Positions 7,795 through 14,651 of a stretch of DNA of 21,045 nt are shown piece after piece. Both the position numbers and the translations under genes were made by a program. Origin of the DNA: an uncultured Oscillibacter sp. GTDB lineage: Bacteria > Bacillota > Clostridia > Oscillospirales > Oscillospiraceae. The notes beneath the pieces were generated by a model, which did not search any database, was not told the origin of the DNA, and was given only the letters and a program-made list of their open reading frames with translations. Each line of letters begins with the position of its first letter. Position 1 is the first letter of the stretch. The DNA is taken from NCBI GenBank assembly GCA_910578935.1, contig CAJTSM010000030.1, positions 1 through 21,045 of the forward strand. The letters run 5' to 3'.

Positions 7795-7867
7795 TTACAA
7801 AACTGTAAGATACGGCCCAAAACTGTAAGGCAAACCCATAGCTTCCCCAGTCCAAAACTGGTAGAAT
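7795..7867 (+). promoter_or_regulatory. Probable activator operators and promoter of the BceAB-like genes
   Basis: TTACA-AAAC-TGTAA (7795-7808) fits the inverted repeat TNACA-N4-TGTAA that I recall being described for Bce-type response regulators; it is nested in a longer dyad, ATCTTAC (7792-7798) with GTAAGAT (7805-7811). A 12-base unit AAAACTGTAAGA at 7799-7810 recurs as AAAACTGTAAGG at 7819-7830 (20 bases, two helical turns, later) and as AAAACTGGTAGA at 7854-7865. The last runs into a likely extended -10, TGG-TAGAAT (7862-7867). No good -35 hexamer is present (TAGCTT at 7839), as expected for an activator-dependent promoter. Confidence 0.6.
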
Positions 7868-7898
7868 ACGCTCAGAAAGTTCAAGGAGGAAACCGAAC

Positions 7899-8666
7899 AT
7901 GTCACTGTTGGAAGTGCAGCATCTGCAAAAAATTTATACGACCCGCTTCGGCGGCAGTCAGGTTATGGCCCTGGCGGACGTGAACTTTTCCGTGGAGCCC
8001 GGGGAGTACGTGGCCATCATGGGCGAGTCCGGCTCCGGCAAAACCACCTTATTAAACATTCTGGCGGCTTTGGACCGTCCCACCGCCGGGGAAGTTTTTC
8101 TCAACGGAAAAGCGCTCTCCGACATCCGGGAACGGGACCTGGCGGCCTTCCGCCGGTCCCACCTGGGTTTCGTGTTCCAGGACTTCAACCTCCTGGACAC
8201 CTTCTCTCTCCAGGACAACATCTTCCTTCCCCTGGTGCTGGCGGGGCGGGACTATCGGGAGATGAAGAAAAAGCTCCAGCCCGTGGCGGAGCAGCTGGGT
8301 ATCGCGGAGATCCTGCCCAAATACCCCTATGAGGTTTCCGGCGGACAAAAACAGCGCTGCGCCGTAGCCCGGGCTCTCATTACGGACCCCCAGCTGGTGC
8401 TGGCCGACGAGCCCACCGGGGCGCTGGACTCCCGGGCTTCCGACAACCTGCTGGAACTCTTCGGGGAGATCAACCGGGGCGGGCAGACCATTCTCATGGT
8501 CACCCACTCCGTAAAGGCCGCCAGCCACGCCGGGCGGGTCCTCTTCCTCCGGGACGGACAGGTCTACCACCAGCTCTACCGGGGAACCCAAAGCGCCGAA
8601 GCCCAGTTCGCCAAAATCTCCGACACCCTGACGGTGCTGACGCAAGGCGGTGAGCCCCGTGCGTAA
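7899..8666 (+). CDS. BceA-like ABC transporter ATP-binding protein
   Basis: The 255-residue ATPase of the MacB/LolD/BceA class has Walker A GESGSGKT (42-49), Q-loop VFQDFNLLD (Gln93), ABC signature VSGGQKQR (145-152), Walker B LVLADE (165-170), D-loop GALD and switch His202 (VTHS). Two copies would drive the permease encoded next. Such systems remove or shield cell-wall precursor lipids from peptide antibiotics such as bacitracin and nisin, and can also pass a flux signal to a kinase. AAGGAGG lies nine bases before the ATG. The end overlaps the permease gene. Confidence 0.95.
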   Translation: MSLLEVQHLQKIYTTRFGGSQVMALADVNFSVEPGEYVAIMGESGSGKTTLLNILAALDRPTAGEVFLNGKALSDIRERDLAAFRRSHLGFVFQDFNLLDTFSLQDNIFLPLVLAGRDYREMKKKLQPVAEQLGIAEILPKYPYEVSGGQKQRCAVARALITDPQLVLADEPTGALDSRASDNLLELFGEINRGGQTILMVTHSVKAASHAGRVLFLRDGQVYHQLYRGTQSAEAQFAKISDTLTVLTQGGEPRA

Positions 8667-10692
8667 GTCCGGTTTTTTCCCCCGCCTGGCCCTGGTAAAC
8701 CTGGTGCGGAACGGGCGGTTTTACGGGCCCTACCTCCTCTCCTGCGTGGTGACGGCGGCCATGTACTACATCCTGCTGTTCCTGGCCTATAACCACGGCC
8801 TGGACAGCGTCCGGGGGGCCATGTACCTCAAGTCCCTGGCCGGGGTGGGCTGCCTGGTGGCGGCGGGCCTCTCGGCGGTGATCCTGCTCTACGCCAACAG
8901 CTTCGTCATGAAGCGCCGCCGGCGGGAGCTGGGCCTGTACAACATCCTGGGCCTTGAAAAGCGGCACATTGCCCGGATGTGCTTCTGGGAAACCCTATTC
9001 TGCGCCGCCGTCACCCTGGCGGGAGGCATCCTCCTGGGCATCCTGTTCTCCAAGGCCGTCGTTCTGCTGCTTTTGAAGCTGGCCCGGGTTCCTGCCCAGT
9101 TCGGAATGGAGATTTCCTTCCGCGGCATCTGGGAAACCGTCTCGCTCTTCGGACTCCTGTTTCTGCTGACCCTGATCCGCAACCTCTGGCAGGTGAGCCG
9201 GGCCAGACCGGTGGAGCTGCTTCACAGCGCTTCAGCGGGAGAGCGGGAACCCCGTACGAAATGGCTGCTGGTGATTCTGGGGGTGCTGACCCTGGGGGGC
9301 GGCTACTTCCTGGCCATCGCAACAAAAAATCCCATCGAGGCCGTGCTCTGGTTCTTCGTCGCGGTGATCCTGGTCATCATCGGCACCTACTGCCTCTTCA
9401 CCGCCGGGTCCATCGCGATTCTGAAGCGCCTCCGGGCCGATCCGAAATTCTACTACCAGACCCGGCACTTCACCGCCGTCTCCGGCCTGCTCTATCGGAT
9501 GAAGCAGAACGCCGTGGGCCTGGCCAGCATCTGCATCCTCTCCACCATGGTGCTGGTGACGGTGTCCACCACCCTGGCCATCTACATTGGCCTGGAGAAC
9601 GCCCTGAATGAGATGTTTCCCTATGACATTGAATTCATTCAGGACCTGGAAAAGCAGCCGGGGGACCCCATGGACCACATGGCGGAGGTTCACGCCGCCG
9701 CCGAAAGCCCCGGGGGCTTCACGGACTCCCGGTATTACACCCGCTACTGGGTCTACTGCGGCATCCGGGACGGGGTAGTTTCCCTGAATCTGGCCCCCAA
9801 CTGCCTCCGCACGGAGGTGGAGGTAGTGACAGCGGAGGACTACAACCGCCTCACCGGAAGCGATTATATCTTGGCCCCGGACGAGGTCCTGGCCTGCTCC
9901 CGGAATCTCCCGGACTTCCCGGCGGACTTCACCATCACCAGCTACTTCTCCGACTGGCCGGAGGACATCCCCAAGGAAACCGGCGCCGACAGCGTCACCT
10001 ACTCCTTCCACGTCCGGGAGCAGATCACGGAGACTATCCATCACGCCACCACCTCCCTCCTGGGCCAGGAGGACTCGACCCTGTTCCTGGTGGTGGCGGA
10101 CCACGAGACGGCGGAGAAGATCATGGACCTGGACACCTCCCGCAGCGCCCGGCAGTTCCGGGTGCAAATGAACCTGACCGGGAAGGATTACGAGGAAAAG
10201 CTGGCCCAGACGGAGCGGCTTGTCTTCGAGCTGAGTAAACGAGATGGCGGCGTGGGCTTCACCAGCAAGCAGGACCAGGCCCAGGAGTACTACGCCATGT
10301 ACGGCGGCTTCCTCTTCCTGGGGGTCTTCCTGGGAATTTTGTTCCTGCTGGCCACGGTGCTCATCATCTACTACAAGCAGATCTCCGAGGGCTACGAGGA
10401 CCAGAAGCGCTTTCTGATTCTCCGTCAGGTGGGCATGAGCCGGCGGGAGGTCAACGCCTCCATCCACAGCCAGATTCTTTTGGTGTTCTTTCTCCCCCTG
10501 GGGGCGGCGGCCCTCCATATTATCGTGGCTTTCCCCATGCTCTCCAAGATGATGGAGCTGTTCAACCTCCGCGACGTGAAGCTCTTCGCCCTCTGCACGG
10601 CGGGGACCCTGGCGGTTTTCTGCGTGATTTACGCCCTGGTCTTCGCCTGGACGGCCCGGGCCTACGGCAAAATTGTGGGCGGAAGCAACTGA
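8659..10692 (+). CDS. BceB-like FtsX-family ABC permease
   Basis: This 677-residue permease has the BceB plan: about ten membrane segments, with an FtsX-type core in the first third and a large extracytoplasmic domain of roughly 220 residues (about 315-540) between the seventh and eighth segments. Hydrophobic stretches lie at about 24-43, 58-77, 110-139, 159-173, 202-220, 226-250, 285-309, 547-570, 602-623 and 639-661. The motif VMKRRRRELGLYNILGLEKR after the second segment is the FtsX/BceB coupling region, echoed by QKRFLILRQVGMSRRE after the eighth. I place the start at GTG 8659 because AAGGCGG is eight bases upstream; GTG 8650 is the longer alternative. Either way the gene overlaps the ATPase gene, indicating coupled translation. 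No BceRS-type regulator pair is next to it. Confidence 0.93.
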   Translation: MRKSGFFPRLALVNLVRNGRFYGPYLLSCVVTAAMYYILLFLAYNHGLDSVRGAMYLKSLAGVGCLVAAGLSAVILLYANSFVMKRRRRELGLYNILGLEKRHIARMCFWETLFCAAVTLAGGILLGILFSKAVVLLLLKLARVPAQFGMEISFRGIWETVSLFGLLFLLTLIRNLWQVSRARPVELLHSASAGEREPRTKWLLVILGVLTLGGGYFLAIATKNPIEAVLWFFVAVILVIIGTYCLFTAGSIAILKRLRADPKFYYQTRHFTAVSGLLYRMKQNAVGLASICILSTMVLVTVSTTLAIYIGLENALNEMFPYDIEFIQDLEKQPGDPMDHMAEVHAAAESPGGFTDSRYYTRYWVYCGIRDGVVSLNLAPNCLRTEVEVVTAEDYNRLTGSDYILAPDEVLACSRNLPDFPADFTITSYFSDWPEDIPKETGADSVTYSFHVREQITETIHHATTSLLGQEDSTLFLVVADHETAEKIMDLDTSRSARQFRVQMNLTGKDYEEKLAQTERLVFELSKRDGGVGFTSKQDQAQEYYAMYGGFLFLGVFLGILFLLATVLIIYYKQISEGYEDQKRFLILRQVGMSRREVNASIHSQILLVFFLPLGAAALHIIVAFPMLSKMMELFNLRDVKLFALCTAGTLAVFCVIYALVFAWTARAYGKIVGGSN

Positions 10693-10706
10693 GCCCTCTC
10701 TTTTCA

Positions 10707-10749
10707 GGTCCCGCCGGTGTGCGCGATTCCGCCGGCGGGGCCTTTTTTT
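10707..10749 (+). terminator. Intrinsic terminator of the BceAB-like operon
   Basis: GGTCCCGCCGG (10707-10717) pairs with CCGGCGGGGCC (10732-10742), an 11-bp stem with one G-U pair, and seven T residues follow (10743-10749). It begins 14 bases after the permease stop codon. Confidence 0.92.
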
Positions 10750-10819
10750 CAATCTGTCAAAACCGTTAGATTTCGGAAAGAAACTGGACAGATTCCCGTG
10801 TTACCATAGCATAAAGAAA

Positions 10820-10836
10820 GGGCCCCTGACGGGCCC
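10820..10836 (-). terminator. GGGCCC hairpin with T-rich tail on the minus strand
   Basis: GGGCCC (10820-10825) and GGGCCC (10831-10836) can pair around a 5-base loop. On the minus strand the stem is followed by TTTCTTTAT, so it has the form of a weak terminator for antisense transcription. On the plus strand it is followed by the -35 of the next promoter. No minus-strand gene ends here. Confidence 0.3.
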
Positions 10837-10841
10837 GGAAT

Positions 10842-10867
10842 TTGACAAGATACGGCGGCGGTACAAT
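10842..10867 (+). promoter_or_regulatory. Possible promoter for the structured RNA region
   Basis: A perfect TTGACA (10842-10847) and TACAAT (10862-10867, one mismatch) precede the base-paired region. The spacing of 14 bases is shorter than the usual 16-18, which lowers confidence. An alternative is TGGACA (10786-10791) with TAGCAT 16 bases on. Transcription from the first pair would begin at about 10873, exactly where the closing helix of the next feature starts. Confidence 0.4.
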
Positions 10868-11066
10868 AAGAAGGACGCTGTTGCATAAAAAGGCGGTTGG
10901 CCCATTCCCTGGGGCCCCCGCAAAAGCCGAGGCTTTTGTGGGGAGAGAAGGAGCAAGGGAGCGGAGGAAGGAATGCCCGGCAGGGCGTTCCGCCCGAAGA
11001 GGACCTTGCGGCGGCGAAAGGGGATGATCCATTTCCCGGAGATCGTATCGAAGGGAGATAACGCTG

Positions 11067-11153
11067 ATGTGGAGAAGACGGCTGTACGTCGTACTCCGGT
11101 TTCCGGTGTGTCTGGCCTTCTGGGCCTACCTACTCACCATAAACGCGCGTTGA
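11067..11153 (+). CDS. Putative 28-residue membrane peptide
   Basis: A short ORF starts MWRRRLYVVL, continues with a hydrophobic stretch rich in Leu, Phe, Trp, Tyr and Ala, and ends TINAR. A basic N-terminus followed by about 18 hydrophobic residues is what is expected of a single-pass membrane peptide, such as a type I toxin or a small regulatory membrane protein. AAGGGAG (11051-11057) is nine bases before the ATG. The stop codon lies in the left arm of the 10-bp stem 11148-11185. An overlapping 77-codon frame (10973-11206) also has a purine-rich site upstream but gives a basic, unstructured-looking product with weaker third-position bias. Expression is unproven. Confidence 0.4.
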   Translation: MWRRRLYVVLRFPVCLAFWAYLLTINAR

Positions 11154-11204
11154 CCGTCCGGCTGCTGGCGCACGAACGGTCAACGTCTTGTGACTTGACA
11201 GTTT

Positions 11205-11235
11205 AGGGCCGGCCGCCATGCGGCAGGGTCCTTTT
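11205..11235 (+). terminator. Terminator-like hairpin ending the candidate RNA
   Basis: AGGGCC (11205-11210) pairs with GGTCCT (11227-11232), then after a small internal loop GCCGC (11212-11216) pairs with GCGGC (11220-11224) around the loop CAT. TTTTAT follows. The T-run is short, so termination may be partial. The 3' arm can instead pair with 10873-10884. Confidence 0.5.
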
Positions 11236-11321
11236 ATGTCTGTTATATCCGAATCCGCCCTTTTGTCAAAGGGGACAGAGCGGTTTTCTGATACCGGGAA
11301 ACCGGTAAAAATAACGAAAGG

Positions 11322-11374
11322 TTACAAAACTGTACCCTTTTTGTAACTTCCTTTTCCAATAAGTGGTGTATGCT
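11322..11374 (+). promoter_or_regulatory. Probable activator site and distal promoter of the glycolipid operon
   Basis: TTACA-AAAC-TGTAC (11322-11335) shares 13 consecutive bases with the site upstream of the BceA-like gene. It overlaps a 9-bp dyad, GTTACAAAA (11321-11329) with TTTTGTAAC (11339-11347). It also overlaps a direct repeat, TGTACC (11331-11336) and TGTAAC (11342-11347), 11 bases apart, the geometry used by WalR/PhoP-type regulators. A possible -10, TATGCT (11369-11374), has no recognisable -35. Just upstream is a 6-bp hairpin with a GAAA loop (11292-11307). The stretch 11237-11290 holds nothing else I can name. Confidence 0.5.
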
Positions 11375-11420
11375 TACGGACAAAGCACGGGACCCTGTCT
11401 GAGAAATTCCGATTCACCCC

Positions 11421-11449
11421 TTGACAAGCTGTATTAACTGTATTATTAT
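11421..11449 (+). promoter_or_regulatory. Strong proximal promoter of the glycolipid operon
   Basis: TTGACA (11421-11426) and TATTAT (11444-11449) are 17 bases apart, a near-perfect housekeeping promoter. It leaves a leader of about 100 bases. The repeated CTGTATTA (11429-11436 and 11438-11445) lies in the spacer, and GTATTA (11440-11445) with TAATAC (11453-11458) forms a dyad across the -10 and start point, a good position for a repressor. Confidence 0.8.
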
Positions 11450-11558
11450 TTCTAATACGATAGTACAATAACACAGACGGGGAAATTTTTCAAAATGCAT
11501 GAAGAATTCCTCCCGGCTGTCCCGTAATATACTTGAGACATGAGAAGCGAGGTCTGCC

Positions 11559-12731
11559 ATGAAAATTCTGATTACATCCGACTGGTACATTCCCGCAGTG
11601 AACGGCGTGGTCACTTCGGTGAAAAATCTCCGCCGGGAGCTGGAGGCCCAGGGACATGAGGTCCGGGTCCTGACCCTCTCTCAGAACCGCCGCTCCTATA
11701 AGCGGGACGGCGTGACGTATCTTGGCTCCGTGGCGGCGGGGCTCATCTATCCCGGGGCCCGGCTCCGCACGGCTCTGGCGGGAAAATGGGTCCGGGAAAT
11801 CGTGGAGTGGGGTCCCGACGTGGTTCACTCCCAATGTGAGTTCTCCACCTTTTTCCTGGCCCGGCGCATTGCCGAGGAGCTGGATATTCCTCTGGTCCAC
11901 ACCTATCACACGGTGTACGAGGACTATACCCATTATTTCTCCCCCAGCGTCCATTTTGGGAAAAAAGCCGCCGCCGTCTTCACCCGCTGGGCCGCCTCCC
12001 ACACGGACTGCCTCATTGCCCCCACTGGGAAGGTGCGGCTGCTCCTCCAGGGCTACGGCGTCCAAAAGCCCGTTTTCGTGGTTCCCTCCGGCATCGACCT
12101 GCGGCACTTCCAAAGCGAACCGGACCCCCTGCGCAGCGCGGTACTCCGGGCCAGCCTGGACATTCCCCAGGACCGCGCCGTGCTGGTCTTCGTGGGACGT
12201 CTTGCCGAGGAAAAGCAGGTGGGGGAGCTCCTCCGCTTCCGGGCGGATCTGGGGCCGGCGAATATCACTCTCCTCCTGGTGGGGGACGGACCGGACCGGA
12301 AACGGCTGGAGGGCATGGCGCAGGATCTGGGGCTCAGCGCCCCGGACGTGGTCTTCGCCGGCATGGTTCCGGCGGAGCAAGTGGTGGATTGGTATCAATT
12401 GGGGGACCTGTTCGTCAGCGCTTCCACCAGTGAAACCCAAGGCCTCACCTACGCCGAAGCCTTGGCGGCGGGGGTGCCGGTGCTCTGCCGGGCGGATCCC
12501 TGCCTGCTGGGCGTAGTCCGTGACGGTGAGAACGGCTGGCAGTACCACAGCGAAGGGGACTTCCGCCGGAAGCTGGAGGATTTTCTGGCTCACCCCCAGC
12601 GGCGGGCGGCCCTGGCCCGCGCCGCCCGGGAAACCGGGGAGGAATACTCCGCGCAGCGGTTCGCGGAACGGGTGGAGGCCATTTATTTCGAACAGATCGA
12701 GCGCGGCTCGTTACGGAGGATTCCGGCATGA
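11559..12731 (+). CDS. GT4 glycosyltransferase, probable diacylglycerol glucosyltransferase
   Basis: The 390-residue retaining glycosyltransferase has the GT-B fold pattern of family GT4. Its N-terminal acceptor domain begins MKILITSDWYIPAVNGVVTS, the form typical of LafA/alMGS/MgdA-like enzymes that move glucose from UDP-glucose to diacylglycerol. The linker has VPSGIDLRHF (175-184), and the donor domain has VGRLAEEKQ (212-220), VGDGP (241-245) and the EX7E motif Glu292-Glu300 (ETQGLTYAE). It probably works at the inner face of the membrane, making the first sugar of a glycolipid that can anchor lipoteichoic acid-like polymers. AGCGAGG precedes ATG 11559. The lipid acceptor is inferred from resemblance and context; a polysaccharide role is possible. 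Confidence 0.85.
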   Translation: MKILITSDWYIPAVNGVVTSVKNLRRELEAQGHEVRVLTLSQNRRSYKRDGVTYLGSVAAGLIYPGARLRTALAGKWVREIVEWGPDVVHSQCEFSTFFLARRIAEELDIPLVHTYHTVYEDYTHYFSPSVHFGKKAAAVFTRWAASHTDCLIAPTGKVRLLLQGYGVQKPVFVVPSGIDLRHFQSEPDPLRSAVLRASLDIPQDRAVLVFVGRLAEEKQVGELLRFRADLGPANITLLLVGDGPDRKRLEGMAQDLGLSAPDVVFAGMVPAEQVVDWYQLGDLFVSASTSETQGLTYAEALAAGVPVLCRADPCLLGVVRDGENGWQYHSEGDFRRKLEDFLAHPQRRAALARAARETGEEYSAQRFAERVEAIYFEQIERGSLRRIPA

Positions 12732-13330
12732 GGCAGCAGAACGTTCCGATTGAAAAGCGGGCCCTCCAGGCCGTGTCCCTCACCGGCTTCGCCATCTGCG
12801 TGGCGGTGGCCGTCTGGGGCTGGCAGACGGGAGTCCTCACTTCCCAGGAAAAACTCCAGGAGCTGGTAACGCAATGGGGCTTTGCCGGGGCGCTGCTGTT
12901 CACCGTCTTCCAGGCGGTGCAAGTAGTGGTGCCCGTCCTGCCCGGGGGGCTTGGCTGTTTGGTGGGGGTGGTCCTCTTTGGACCCATTTGGGGATTCACG
13001 TATAACTACGTGGGCATCTGTATCGGTTCCCTTCTGGCCTTTGCCGTGGCGAAGAACTGCGGACGGCCCCTGCTGTACCTGCTGTTTTCGGAAAAGACCA
13101 TTGAGAAATACGACGCCTGGACCGAGAAGCGGGACCGCTTTGCCAAGCTCTTCTTCTGGTCCATCTTTCTGCCGATCGCCCCGGACGACTTTCTCTGCTA
13201 CCTGGCTGGCACCACCAGCATGACCTGGAAACGGTACACCACCATCATCCTTCTGGGGAAGCCTTTCAACATCGCCCTGTACAGCATGGGGCTGGTGGCC
13301 CTGTGGAAGGTGCTGTTCCCCGGCTTTTGA
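12728..13330 (+). CDS. VTT (TVP38/TMEM64, DedA-like) membrane protein
   Basis: The 200-residue protein has four to five hydrophobic segments (about 17-33, 50-75, 80-105, 139-155, 170-195). Its centre reads VVPVLPGGLGCLVGVVLFGPIWGFTYNYVGICIGSLLAFAVAK across about 65-108, the 'P-GG-...-G---G-----G' pattern of the VTT/SNARE-associated domain. DedA and related proteins carry or flip lipid carriers such as undecaprenyl phosphate, or phospholipids, across membranes. The start codon overlaps the stop of the upstream glycosyltransferase (ATGA) and GGAGG is eight bases before it, so the two are coupled. Its position between two glycolipid glycosyltransferases suggests lipid translocation linked to glycolipid synthesis (inference). 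Confidence 0.88.
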   Translation: MRQQNVPIEKRALQAVSLTGFAICVAVAVWGWQTGVLTSQEKLQELVTQWGFAGALLFTVFQAVQVVVPVLPGGLGCLVGVVLFGPIWGFTYNYVGICIGSLLAFAVAKNCGRPLLYLLFSEKTIEKYDAWTEKRDRFAKLFFWSIFLPIAPDDFLCYLAGTTSMTWKRYTTIILLGKPFNIALYSMGLVALWKVLFPGF

Positions 13331-13544
13331 AAAATTTGCCGTCATAAGCCGGCGGTTCTTGTGTAAAACTCAGATTGCGCAAAAAAGCGGACAAACCCTC
13401 CACTTGGTTTTGTGCGCCCAAAATTGGAAAATCACCTTAAAAAACGGCGGGCCGCGGGCCGGAAAACCGCGGAGCACCAGCGAGCGGAAAACCTGGGCCC
13501 CCAGCTGCGGACACAGGCCCAAACCACTGGGGCAGGGAGGTTGT

Positions 13545-14588
13545 ATGCGGATTTATATTTACAGCGGCGGTGAGAAAATCGTGGGCCGCAGCGGCGTGGG
13601 ACAGGCGATCCGCCACCAGCGGGAGAGCCTTCGGCGCTCCGGCGTACCCACCACGGACCGCTGGACGGCGGACGCCGCCGCCGTCCATGTGAACACCATC
13701 CTGCCGGACTCCGTGTTCGCCGCGCTGGGAGCCAAGCTCCGGCGCCGGAAGGTAGTCTGGTACGGCCACTCCACCATGGAGGATTTCCGCTCCTCCTTCA
13801 AGGGTTCCAACGCCCTGGCCCCCCTGTTCAAGCGGTGGATCACCTTCTGCTACAGCTTGGGGGACGTGGTGCTGACTCCCACGGAGTACTCTCGCCAGCT
13901 GCTGAAGAGCTACGGACTGAAAAAGCCGGTGTACAGCATCTCCAACGGCGTGGACACGGCGTTTTTCCGCCCGGACCCCGCAGCCCGTCCCGCTCTCCGG
14001 GCTCGGTACGGATTGGCGGAAAATAAACAAGTCGTGGTTTCCGTGGGCCACACCATTGCCCGGAAGGGCCTGCCGGAATTTTTGGAGCTGGCCCGGCGGA
14101 TGCCGGAGGCAGCGTTTATCTGGTTCGGCTGGACAAATCCCAAGCTGATCCCCCAGGAGATCGTACAAGCCATGAAAGACGCTCCCGGCAACGTGATCTT
14201 TCCCGGCTTCGTGGGCCGGGAGGAACTGCGGGAGGCGTACCAGGGGGCGGACGCGTTCGCCTTCCTCAGCCACGAGGAAACGGAGGGCATCGTGGTTCTG
14301 GAGGCCCTGGCCTGCGGCGTGCCCACGGTGCTGCGAGACATCCCGGTTTACGGCGGCTGGCTGGAGCATGGGAAGACCGTATACAAAGCGTCCAGCGATG
14401 ACGAATTTCAGCGAATCGTATCCGGCTTGCTGGACAGGAGTCTGCCGGATCTCACCGCCGCCGGGCGGGCTGTGGCAGAGTCTCGGAGCTTGGAGCAAGT
14501 GGGAAAGCGGCTGAAGGACATTTACTTGGAACAGCGGGTATTGCCGCCCCTTCCGGCCCCCTTGCCCCAAAAGCAGGTCCGGGTCTGA
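13545..14588 (+). CDS. GT4 glycosyltransferase, probable second glycolipid sugar transferase
   Basis: The 347-residue GT4 enzyme begins MRIYIYSGGEKIVGRSGVGQ, a form found in LafB/CpoA-like enzymes that add a second sugar to monoglucosyl-diacylglycerol. It carries SNGVDTAFFRPD (133-144), VGHTIARKG (167-175) in the donor-site region, and the EX7E motif Glu245-Glu253 within EETEGIVVLEALACG. The reading frame is open back to 13359, but the family N-terminus and GGGAGG just upstream place the start at ATG 13545. The 214-base gap after the VTT gene contains a CCGCGG/CCGCGG pairing (13452-13457, 13467-13472) and only a weak promoter-like pair (TTGGTT, GAAAAT), so read-through from the upstream genes is likely. 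The tail after residue 330 is proline-rich and basic. Confidence 0.85.
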   Translation: MRIYIYSGGEKIVGRSGVGQAIRHQRESLRRSGVPTTDRWTADAAAVHVNTILPDSVFAALGAKLRRRKVVWYGHSTMEDFRSSFKGSNALAPLFKRWITFCYSLGDVVLTPTEYSRQLLKSYGLKKPVYSISNGVDTAFFRPDPAARPALRARYGLAENKQVVVSVGHTIARKGLPEFLELARRMPEAAFIWFGWTNPKLIPQEIVQAMKDAPGNVIFPGFVGREELREAYQGADAFAFLSHEETEGIVVLEALACGVPTVLRDIPVYGGWLEHGKTVYKASSDDEFQRIVSGLLDRSLPDLTAAGRAVAESRSLEQVGKRLKDIYLEQRVLPPLPAPLPQKQVRV

Positions 14589-14606
14589 CTGTCGGGAAAC
14601 GGAAAT

Positions 14607-14647
14607 ATACAAAGAGGACTGTCGAATTCCGGCAGTCCTCTTTGTAT
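14607..14647. terminator. Bidirectional terminator between convergent operons
   Basis: ATACAAAGAGGACTG (14607-14621) pairs perfectly with 14633-14647, and the stem can extend inward by three more pairs (one T-G) to an AATTC loop. The 3' arm reads CCTCTTTGTAT in both directions. It sits 19 bases after the glycosyltransferase stop and 5 bases beyond the stop of the opposing gene, so it can serve both. Confidence 0.85.
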
Positions 14648-14651
14648 TCTC

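Larger units (their letters stand above)
10873..11236 (+). ncRNA. Candidate structured RNA or long structured leader, family not recognised
   Basis: This gene-poor stretch has many strong plus-strand helices. The ends pair: 10873-10884 (GGACGCTGTTGC) with 11220-11231 (GCGGCAGGGTCC), 11 of 12 positions including two G-U pairs. Inside are a 13-bp hairpin at 10916-10943 with one G-U, a 9-bp hairpin at 10970-10991 with loop GGCA, GCAAGG (10953-10958) pairing with CCTTGC (11004-11009), and a perfect 10-bp stem 11148-11157 / 11176-11185. The closing 3' strand is also the 3' arm of the terminator-like hairpin at 11205-11232, so the two pairings exclude each other, as in riboswitch or attenuator control. 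I do not find the conserved cores of RNase P RNA, tmRNA, T-box or the common riboswitches. It may simply be the leader of the small ORF at 11067. Confidence 0.4.

Noticed and set aside
9232..10752. 506-codon minus-strand open frame
   Set aside because: Antisense to the BceB-like permease and to its terminator; no domain resemblance or ribosome binding site.
10973..11206. 77-codon plus-strand frame overlapping the candidate RNA
   Set aside because: A purine-rich site precedes it, but the product is a basic, low-structure sequence, the third-position bias fades halfway, and the start lies in a 9-bp hairpin; the 28-codon frame looks better. Not excluded.
10873..11236. RNase P RNA, tmRNA, SRP RNA, T-box, lysine, c-di-AMP, cobalamin or Mg2+ riboswitch
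   Set aside because: None of the conserved core strings I know for these is present, despite similar length for some.
13359..13544. N-terminal extension of the second glycosyltransferase
   Set aside because: The family N-terminus starts at MRIYIYSGG (13545) with GGGAGG upstream; the extension has no recognisable sequence.
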